Positions 58,340 through 64,000 of a stretch of 64,000 nt of DNA are shown in pieces; the first letter of the stretch is position 1; every line of letters begins with the position of its first letter. Both the position numbers and the translations under genes were made by a program. Under the pieces are notes generated by a model. The model was not told where the DNA came from and searched no databases. It was given only the letters and a program-made list of their open reading frames with translations. Origin of the DNA: an uncultured Treponema sp. (GTDB lineage: Bacteria; Spirochaetota; Spirochaetia; Treponematales; Treponemataceae); assembly GCA_947165895.1 (NCBI GenBank), contig CAMVCB010000005.1, positions 124,001 to 188,000 of the forward strand, read 5' to 3'.

Positions 58340-59140
58340 CTATTTAAATCCCAGTACCGCGGCTACTTTGCGGCGCGGGCCGGCGATTACATTTTTTCCG
58401 TTTATTACCAGCTGAGCGGAACGGCCGCCGTCGAATTCCATTGCGCTTTCTGCGCCCGCTTCCTTAAGAATTTCTGCACAGTCCATGTAAGAAAGCTTTT
58501 TCCCACACATTAAAAAAAGAGTTTTACCCCCGTCTGCAAGGCCTGCAGCACTTCTGTAATCTTTGTGGTCTACAAAGTCGTAGATTTTTTCGTCCCGGAG
58601 GATTGTCCAGAAGCCGCCTGCGGCAAGATAAAGGCTGGAGTCGCTAAGGTCGATTTCTTCCTGGCTGTCAAAGATTTGCCCTCTATAACCGCTTACTTCT
58701 TTATAGATTGCAAGGGCGGCATATTTTTTATTTGGCTGAGAAATAAGATTGCCTTTTTCTATTACAAGGCCTGCCGGGCTGCCGTCTTTTTTAAATGGTG
58801 TGGTGTTTATTACAAGCCGGCTTGCTGATTTTTTTGCGAAGGCTTTCGGGCTGAAGCTTTTGTTTAAGTTTTTTTGAGAAAAGTTTGAAATTATAGACAG
58901 GCCTTCCCCCGCAAGGTTTACTTTTACTATGGAATAGGGTGAGCGGGGACTATATGATTTTATTATCTGGAAAGCCGGAGGGGGCAGCTGGCGGCTGACG
59001 CTGTTTAAAGCAGTGGCAGATGCGGCTTCTTCCTGGAAGGCAGAATTTTGTCCGTAGGAAGCCGACAGGGTCATACATGAGGAGAATAGAAAAAGGCCCG
59101 CTAAAAGTGGAAAAATAACTTTTATTTTCTTAAATTGCAT
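58340..59140 (-). CDS. Phosphodiester glycosidase-like (NAGPA/DUF2233) lipoprotein
   Basis: A 266-residue lipoprotein with lipobox FSSC near residue 22. The NAGPA-type domain shows VINTTPFKKDGSPAGLVIEKGNLI, RSAAGLADGGKTLFLM and EFDGGRSAQLVINGK, the conserved core of DUF2233 phosphodiester glycosidases. These act on peptidoglycan or sugar-phosphodiester substrates. The catalytic GG-x-S pattern is altered to DGGRSA, where many relatives have DGGGS. It converges with the SPOR gene, 3 bp apart. Confidence 0.8.
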   Translation of the reverse strand: MQFKKIKVIFPLLAGLFLFSSCMTLSASYGQNSAFQEEAASATALNSVSRQLPPPAFQIIKSYSPRSPYSIVKVNLAGEGLSIISNFSQKNLNKSFSPKAFAKKSASRLVINTTPFKKDGSPAGLVIEKGNLISQPNKKYAALAIYKEVSGYRGQIFDSQEEIDLSDSSLYLAAGGFWTILRDEKIYDFVDHKDYRSAAGLADGGKTLFLMCGKKLSYMDCAEILKEAGAESAMEFDGGRSAQLVINGKNVIAGPRRKVAAVLGFK

Positions 59141-59148
59141 TTGTTTAG

Positions 59149-59177
59149 TTTATCAGATTTTGATTTTAATGTATGCT
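59149..59177 (+). promoter_or_regulatory. Promoter ahead of the ettA leader
   Basis: TTTATC (59149-59154), 17 bp, TATGCT (59172-59177), six bases, then the upstream ATG at 59184. The spacing is that of a leaderless start, but the frame from 59184 closes after eight codons. A TAGAGT reading of the box at 59177-59182 is possible. Confidence 0.5.
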
Positions 59178-59183
59178 AGAGTT

Positions 59184-59320
59184 ATGGCAAAAACATTTGA
59201 TGCCCGATAATCGAAAATCCGTTAAAAAATGAGCCGTTAGGGTCATTTTAGGATTATCGAAAGAAAGGGTACCGAGCAAGCTGGCTTGCGAGTCAGAATA
59301 TTTAAGACAGGATGTTTAAG
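59184..59320 (+). promoter_or_regulatory. Structured ettA leader with a decoy start
   Basis: It begins with an 8-codon frame MAKTFDAR (59184-59210) that repeats the ettA N-terminus; 17 bases (59184-59200) are identical to 59321-59337. Then come CGATAATC/GATTATCG (59205-59212/59252-59259), enclosing AAAATGA/TCATTTT, and GCAAGC/GCTTGC (59276-59289). ettA then starts at 59321 with AGGA eight bases upstream. It is either a regulated leader or the scar of an insertion that displaced a leaderless start. Confidence 0.55.
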
Positions 59321-61057
59321 ATGGCAAAAACATTTGACGATAAGAAAATCATTTATACTATGGACAGAGTTACCCGCAGCTACGGAACTAAGGTTGTTCT
59401 TAAGGATGTGAGTATTTCCTACTATTACGGCGCAAAAATCGGTGTAATCGGACCTAACGGTTCGGGTAAATCTTCGCTTTTTAAGATTCTTGCGGGCGTT
59501 GATAAGGATTTTGCGGGTGAGACTACTCTGGCACCCGGCTATACAATCGGCTATCTTGAACAGGAGCCTTATCTAGAGCCGGGAAAAACTGTTATGGAAG
59601 TTGTAAAAGAGGGCGTAAAGGAAATTACTGACCTTCTTGAAGAATTTGATAAGATTGGTGAGGCTTACGGCGACCCTGATGCTGATTTTGATAAGCTTGC
59701 GGCCCGCCAGGGCGAGGTTCAGGAAAAGCTGGACGCTCTTGATGCATGGAACCTTGATAACAATCTTGAGCTGGCTATGGATGCTTTGCGCTGTCCTCCG
59801 TCTGATCAGGTTGTTGACGTGCTTTCCGGTGGTGAGCGCCGCCGTGTTGCCCTCTGCCGCCTGCTTTTGCAGAAGCCTGACATTCTGCTTCTGGATGAGC
59901 CTACAAACCATCTGGATGCCGAAACTGTTGCATGGCTTGAAAAACACCTGCACGATTACCCTGGAACTGTAATTGCCATTACCCATGACCGCTACTTCCT
60001 TGATGAAGTTGCCGGCTGGATTCTGGAGCTTGACCGCGGTGAAGGCTATCCTTTTAAGGGTAACTATTCAAGCTGGCTTGAACAGAAATCTGAACGCCTT
60101 CGTCTTGAAAATAAGAACGAATCAAGCCGCCAGAAGGAAATCCAGCGCGAGCTTGACTGGATTCACATGGGGGCAAAAGGCCGTCAGGCAAAACACAAGG
60201 AACATATTACCCGCTACAACGAACTTATGGCTCAGGGCTCAAAGGCTCAGCTTAAAGATACTCAGATTTCTATTCCGGCCGGCCCTAGACTTGGCGGTCA
60301 GGTAATTGATTTTGAAGGAGTTTCAAAGTCATTCGGTGATAAGCTTCTCTTCGAAAATCTTAACCTTCATATTCCGGCTGGTGCGATTGTTGGTATTGTT
60401 GGTCCTAACGGTGCCGGTAAAACAACACTTTTCAAGATGATTGCTGATGCGGCTGGTCTTGCGGGCGGTGAAAAGCCTGATGCGGGAACTATTAAGGTTG
60501 GTCAGACTGTAAAGCTTGTTTACGTTGATCAGATGCGAAGCGGCCTTGATGAAAATAAGACTGTTTATGAAACTCTTGGCGGCGGCGGAGACCTTGTAAA
60601 GCTTGGTGCCGTTGATGAAAAAGGCCGTGCTCTTGAAGGCGGCGTTCGTGAAGTAAATGCCCACGCATACTGCGGCTGGTTTAATTTTGCGGGACCTGAT
60701 CAGAATAAAAAGGTAAGCGTGCTTTCAGGCGGTGAACGTAACCGCCTGAACCTTGGTATGATGCTTAAAGAGAGCGGAAACGTTCTTTTGTTCGATGAAC
60801 CTACAAACGACCTGGATGTTCAGACAGTACGTGCGCTGGAAGAAGCCCTTGAAGACTTTGCCGGCTGTGCAATGGTTGTCAGCCATGACCGCTGGTTCCT
60901 GGACCGCATTTGTACTCATATTCTTGCATTTGAAAACAATTCAGAAGTGCGCTTCTTTGAAGGAAACTGGTCTGAATACGCTGCATGGAAGAAGGAACAG
61001 TTCGGCGAGGAAGCCGGTGTTCCAAAGCGCGTGCAGTATAGGAAACTTAGTCGTTAG
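59321..61057 (+). CDS. ettA: Energy-dependent translational throttle protein EttA (ABC-F)
   Basis: A 578-residue ABC-F ATPase with two ABC domains and no membrane segment. It binds the ribosomal E site and gates entry into elongation according to ATP/ADP. Domain 1 has Walker A GPNGSGKS (43-50) and signature LSGGERRRVALCRLL, then WLEKHLHDY. The P-site tRNA-interacting linker contains GAKGRQAKHK. Domain 2 has GPNGAGKTT and LSGGERNRLNLGMML. The second domain carries a short insertion (LEGGVREV region). I chose the ATG at 59321, not the ATG nine bases upstream, because AGGA is correctly spaced and EttA proteins begin MA...YTM. Confidence 0.95.
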   Translation: MAKTFDDKKIIYTMDRVTRSYGTKVVLKDVSISYYYGAKIGVIGPNGSGKSSLFKILAGVDKDFAGETTLAPGYTIGYLEQEPYLEPGKTVMEVVKEGVKEITDLLEEFDKIGEAYGDPDADFDKLAARQGEVQEKLDALDAWNLDNNLELAMDALRCPPSDQVVDVLSGGERRRVALCRLLLQKPDILLLDEPTNHLDAETVAWLEKHLHDYPGTVIAITHDRYFLDEVAGWILELDRGEGYPFKGNYSSWLEQKSERLRLENKNESSRQKEIQRELDWIHMGAKGRQAKHKEHITRYNELMAQGSKAQLKDTQISIPAGPRLGGQVIDFEGVSKSFGDKLLFENLNLHIPAGAIVGIVGPNGAGKTTLFKMIADAAGLAGGEKPDAGTIKVGQTVKLVYVDQMRSGLDENKTVYETLGGGGDLVKLGAVDEKGRALEGGVREVNAHAYCGWFNFAGPDQNKKVSVLSGGERNRLNLGMMLKESGNVLLFDEPTNDLDVQTVRALEEALEDFAGCAMVVSHDRWFLDRICTHILAFENNSEVRFFEGNWSEYAAWKKEQFGEEAGVPKRVQYRKLSR

Positions 61058-61065
61058 TTTAGTTT

Positions 61066-61167
61066 AAAAAAAACAAAAAGCGGGTCCCAGCGACGGCGAA
61101 AATCAGGGGACCACCCCCTCACGGGTTCCCCCCTAATTTCCGCCTGCGTCCCACTTTTTGTTTTTTT
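61066..61167. terminator. Long imperfect palindrome between convergent ettA and GH3 genes
   Basis: Left AAACAAAAAGCGGG.. and right ..CCCACTTTTTGTTT pair over about 45 positions with mismatches and bulges, nesting GGGGACC/GGTTCCCC-like arms. It has A-runs on the left and T-runs on the right, so it is probably a bidirectional terminator. Several mismatches are C/A on the plus strand, equivalent to G-U on the minus strand. Confidence 0.7.
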
Positions 61168-61175
61168 ATTTAACC

Positions 61176-63683
61176 TTACCTACCAAATAAAATTTCCTTT
61201 ACTGCCGCTAAGTAGCGTCTGTTTACGAGGTGCACGATGGCGCGGGCGAACTTTGGCTTAAACTTGCAGGCAGTCAGAAGGATGATGCTTTCAATCGGAT
61301 TTTCGGTCATACCGCAGACTGCGATTTTTACGGCAGGGTCGTTTTCGTTGCGGCCAATTTTTTTGTTATCTTCGATAATTCCGTTTACAATCTTATCAAG
61401 CTGCTTTTTGCAGTACTTACTGATTGCGGCTCCTTCGGCAAGGGAATTGTAAATTGTAAAGGTTCCTGGAACCGGTGCGCTGTCGTCCGGAAGGGGCTCT
61501 TTGTAGAGGCTTGCAAAATCCTTGTGACTGAAGATTTCGCCGTCAACGGCATTAAAGTATGAAGGAAGACGCTCTTTGTCATTTGCCTTGTAGTCTATTC
61601 CCTTTACGGTGATTTTTTCGGACAGCTTTACATCAGAAAGTGATGCGGCAATCTGGATTTCGTAAACTCCCGAAGGCGCAATATATTTTTTGCTTTCAAG
61701 GTCAAAGAGGCTGAAGGCTTTTGAGTCAAGCTCTAGATTAACTTCTTTTTCTTCGCCTGCTTCAAGGAAAACTTTTGTAAAGGCTCGGAGCTCCTTGTTT
61801 GCACGAAGATAATCGCATTCAGGATTTTTTACGTAAAGCTGAACAACTTCTGCACCCGAAAATTTTCCTGTATTTTTCAGGGTGAAAGTTACAGTCAGCT
61901 TGTTCTTTGAACCTGTGTCACCGTAGCCGGAACGGGAACCAACATTTCCCAGTGCCTGGTCAGCGTCTGAGCCGTCAAAGTCAGCTGCGGAAAGCTTAAG
62001 ATTTGAATATTCAAACTTTGTGTAAGAAAGTCCGAATCCAAAATCAAAGCGGACAGGAACCTTGAAAGTATCGTAGTAACGGTAGCCGGTAAAAATACTT
62101 TCCCGGTATTCAATTGCGGCTTCTTCTTTGCCCCAGGTTGCGCGGGAAGGAACGTCTTTTTCTGAGAAGGGGAAGCTTTCTGAAAGCTTTCCGCTAGGAT
62201 TTACTTCTCCTGAAAGCAGGTCAGCGCAGGCTTCTCCACAGGCTTCTCCTGCCAGAGCCATATGAAGTATTGCGCTCAAATCATCATAGAATGGAAGGGC
62301 AAAAGGAGAGCCTCCAAAGGTTACCGCAATCAGCTTTGTGTTTACTGTAAAAATCTTATTGATAACCTTCAGCTGTTCGCCAGGCAAGGCCATGTCGTGG
62401 CGGTCAAAGCCTTCGCCTTCTGTCCGGTTTGTAAGGCCGCAGAAAAGCAGGACTGGAATATTTTCCTCGGCACCTTTTTTTGCCAGGGCTACTGCCTTTT
62501 CTGCCATAGCCTTACGTTCTTCATCAGAAGTTGTTTCTACCTTATCGTCAGCCGGGTATGCAGGCTCGTATTCAATATCAAAGCCCTTCTGCTTGAGACA
62601 TCTGATTACGTTTGGCCCCGGTGTAGCGTTGATGTGGCTGGAACCGCCACCCTGAATGCGCATGTCGTCTGCCATCTGGCCCAGAATGATGATTTTCTGA
62701 GCTTTTAGAGGCAGGACTCCGTCATTTTTAAGAAGAACTGCTGAGTTTTCTGCAATCTTTTTTGCCGTAAGATGTGCTTTATTGTAATCGGCCTGAACCT
62801 TTGGATTATTGGCAAAGCGAAGTACAAGTTCAAGCACCTTTTCGCAGGCGCGGTCAATTTCTTCTTCTGTAATTTCTCCACGCTTAAAGGCCTTTTCAAG
62901 CTGGTCAGGCTGATAGCCGCCCGAATCAGGCATTGCAAGATTTAATCCCGCTTTTATGCAGGCCGGGAAGTCAACGGCGGCACCCCAGTCAGAAATCAGG
63001 GCACCTTTAAATCCCCATTCGTCACGCAGAATGTCTTTGATGATTTTTTTATTCTGGCAGGTGTACTTTCCGTTGATTTTGTTGTAGGAAGCCATGATTG
63101 TGGAAGGCTGGGCATTGCGGACAGCAATTTCAAATGGACGCAGATAAATTTCACGGAGGGCACGTTCATCTACTATAGAGTCTGAAGACTGGCGGCGGGT
63201 TTCCTGATTGTTGCAGGCAAAATGCTTGATTGAAGTACCAACATTTTTCTTCTGCATTGCGTCAACGTATGCAGTTGCAAGTGAGCCTGCCAGCAGAGGG
63301 TCCTCTGAAAAATATTCAAAGTTTCGTCCGCACATAGGCGAACGTTTGATATTCATTCCGCAGCCAAGAACAATGCCGACTTCTTCCTGAATTGCCTGGT
63401 CAGCAATTGCTTCTGCCATTTCTTTTATCAAATCAAGATCCCAGGAATTTGCAACGCAGCTTGCGGTTGGAAAGCAGGTCGATGGAATTGAATCGTTTAT
63501 ATCAACCTGGCCGGCACCCTGTTTGCGCAGTCCGTGAGGACCGTCTGTCATCATAATTTTTGGAAGTTTTCCATTTGCGTCAGAGGTGTACCAGCCGCCA
63601 ACGCCGTTCAAAAGTCTGATTTTTTCTTTAATTGTCAGACCCTTCAAAATTTCTGTTATCTTAGTATTTTCTGTTGAATTCAT
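61176..63683 (-). CDS. Glycoside hydrolase family 3 beta-glycosidase
   Basis: An 835-residue cytoplasmic GH3 enzyme (no signal peptide). The N-terminal (alpha/beta)8 domain has MMTDGPHGLRKQ, KHFACNNQETRR and the nucleophile motif ALISDWGA. The alpha/beta sandwich domain holds the DDMRIQGGGSSH motif. A fibronectin-III domain (ELRAFTKVFLEAGEEKEV) follows, and an extra ~150-residue C-terminal helical region ends the protein. It hydrolyses beta-glucosides or beta-xylosides taken up by the cell. TATAAT ends seven bases before the ATG, with no Shine-Dalgarno sequence. Confidence 0.94.
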   Translation of the reverse strand: MNSTENTKITEILKGLTIKEKIRLLNGVGGWYTSDANGKLPKIMMTDGPHGLRKQGAGQVDINDSIPSTCFPTASCVANSWDLDLIKEMAEAIADQAIQEEVGIVLGCGMNIKRSPMCGRNFEYFSEDPLLAGSLATAYVDAMQKKNVGTSIKHFACNNQETRRQSSDSIVDERALREIYLRPFEIAVRNAQPSTIMASYNKINGKYTCQNKKIIKDILRDEWGFKGALISDWGAAVDFPACIKAGLNLAMPDSGGYQPDQLEKAFKRGEITEEEIDRACEKVLELVLRFANNPKVQADYNKAHLTAKKIAENSAVLLKNDGVLPLKAQKIIILGQMADDMRIQGGGSSHINATPGPNVIRCLKQKGFDIEYEPAYPADDKVETTSDEERKAMAEKAVALAKKGAEENIPVLLFCGLTNRTEGEGFDRHDMALPGEQLKVINKIFTVNTKLIAVTFGGSPFALPFYDDLSAILHMALAGEACGEACADLLSGEVNPSGKLSESFPFSEKDVPSRATWGKEEAAIEYRESIFTGYRYYDTFKVPVRFDFGFGLSYTKFEYSNLKLSAADFDGSDADQALGNVGSRSGYGDTGSKNKLTVTFTLKNTGKFSGAEVVQLYVKNPECDYLRANKELRAFTKVFLEAGEEKEVNLELDSKAFSLFDLESKKYIAPSGVYEIQIAASLSDVKLSEKITVKGIDYKANDKERLPSYFNAVDGEIFSHKDFASLYKEPLPDDSAPVPGTFTIYNSLAEGAAISKYCKKQLDKIVNGIIEDNKKIGRNENDPAVKIAVCGMTENPIESIILLTACKFKPKFARAIVHLVNRRYLAAVKEILFGR

Positions 63684-63690
63684 AAGAAAG

Positions 63691-63696
63691 ATTATA
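63691..63696 (-). promoter_or_regulatory. -10 box of the GH3 gene, leaderless type
   Basis: TATAAT on the minus strand, seven bases before the start codon at 63683. A TTCACT -35-like element lies 17 bp upstream. Confidence 0.6.
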
Positions 63697-63738
63697 AACG
63701 AGGACTGGAAAAAAGTGAAAAAAATCTTGTTGTAAATT

Positions 63739-63772
63739 TTTATTTATCTTCCTTGCTGTGCTATAATATAAT
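63739..63772 (+). promoter_or_regulatory. Promoter of rnc, leaderless or near-leaderless
   Basis: TTTATT (63739-63744), 17 bp, TATAAT (63762-63767), overlapping a second TATAAT (63767-63772). The ATG is at 63778, ten or five bases later. No Shine-Dalgarno sequence is present. Confidence 0.6.
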
Positions 63773-63777
63773 AGTTT

Positions 63778-64000
63778 ATGAAAAAGACAGATTTGGATTC
63801 TATCCAGCAGAAAATTAATTACACTTTTTCTAATCCCGGCCTTCTGGAGCAGGCTTTTACGACAAAAGCTTATTCCAGAATGAATGCTGACAAGGGGAAT
63901 TATGAGCTTCTGGAATTTTTTGGCGATAAGGTTCTGTCTTTTGTTCTTGCAAGGGAATTTTCAGATTATTTTTGCAGGATAAAGAAAAAGCAGCTTTTTT
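63778..64000 (+). CDS. rnc: Ribonuclease III, N-terminal part (runs off the window)
   Basis: The first 74 codons of an RNase III-type double-strand-specific endonuclease. The segment NYELLEFFGDKVLSF matches the RNase III signature (E..LEFLGD.VL), with the conserved Glu and Asp; the preceding helix SNPGLLEQAFTTKAYS matches the start of the endonuclease domain. The substitution of Lys in GDKVL (usually A or S) and the missing His/Thr of 'HrS' give a divergent look. The rest lies beyond the window end. Confidence 0.75.
   Translation, partial: MKKTDLDSIQQKINYTFSNPGLLEQAFTTKAYSRMNADKGNYELLEFFGDKVLSFVLAREFSDYFCRIKKKQLF

Noticed and set aside
59205..59259. Rho-independent terminator in the ettA leader
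   Set aside because: The nested hairpin is real, but it is followed by GAAAGAAAGG rather than a T-run, so simple termination is unlikely.
1..64000. CRISPR arrays, rRNA, insertion sequences, prophage genes
   Set aside because: No regularly spaced direct repeats with unique spacers, no rRNA-like sequence and no transposase, integrase or phage structural protein were seen on either strand.

Overview
The window looks like a chromosomal segment of a spirochaete, most likely a host- or rumen-associated Treponema-like species. The evidence is a 1390-residue spirochaete-type coiled-coil protein, a CarD gene running directly into ispD, many Cys-anchored lipoproteins with 'SCSN/SCAND' lipoboxes, an outer-membrane beta-barrel ending in Phe, and housekeeping genes (dnaE, galK, folD, miaB, rarA, ettA, ispD, ispF, the start of rnc) with spirochaete-like architecture. 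No rRNA, tRNA, CRISPR array, transposase, integrase or phage gene was seen. Assignment to a genus is inference.

Layout. 1-3858: an AT-rich accessory block with a small XRE repressor divergent from an MBOAT/AlgX-like polysaccharide O-acetylation pair, then a GNAT-like protein plus a 68-aa protein. 3868-8186: dnaE and yggT, coupled by an ATGA overlap. 8391-13386: four lipoproteins, two of which share a duplicated promoter and signal-peptide module, and a divergent XRE regulator with its probable operators. 13454-15640: a large lipoprotein with an 8-G tract at its 5' end. 15732-22552: a DEAD-box helicase, a spirochaetal unknown, a TPR protein and a TraB-family protein. 22582-24947: an AraC regulator divergent from galK. 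24995-34081: a transglutaminase-like protein, carD-ispD, and the minus-strand operon HAD hydrolase/coiled-coil giant/ispF/SIMPL. 34213-36132: a leukocidin-like lipoprotein. 36193-45073: a branched-chain amino acid ABC transporter (livK, livH, livM, livG, livF) with rqcH and a PAP2-like gene at its 3' end, interrupted between livK and livH by an XRE/ankyrin module. 45266-47210: ilvB behind a textbook leader-peptide attenuator. 47224-47774: a 550-bp gene-free stretch with a highly structured element. 47775-64000: an esterase, a rarA fusion, a lipoprotein and an OMP, folD, a HAD phosphatase, miaB, a LapA-like protein, a SPOR protein, a phosphodiester glycosidase-like lipoprotein, ettA, a GH3 glycosidase and the start of rnc.

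How it fits together. Branched-chain amino acids link the liv transporter and ilvB; ilvB has its own Leu/Val-rich 19-codon leader and mutually exclusive RNA hairpins. Galactoside use is suggested by AraC/galK and GH3. Surface biology is suggested by the lipoproteins, the O-acetylation genes and the possible phase-variable poly-G gene. Translation quality and control is represented by rqcH, ettA and miaB.

Most unusual signals: (1) a ~227-bp multi-branched RNA-like fold at 47224-47450 whose wobble pairs are compatible only with the + strand; (2) the ilvB attenuator; (3) a recurring class of long nested imperfect palindromes in intergenic gaps; (4) about a dozen genes whose TATAAT-like -10 box ends only 5-10 nt before the start codon and that lack a Shine-Dalgarno sequence, implying widespread leaderless mRNAs; (5) an apparent 137-bp tandem shift of the ettA start, flanked by 17-bp direct repeats; (6) three small XRE repressors, each facing its target gene across matching dyad operators.
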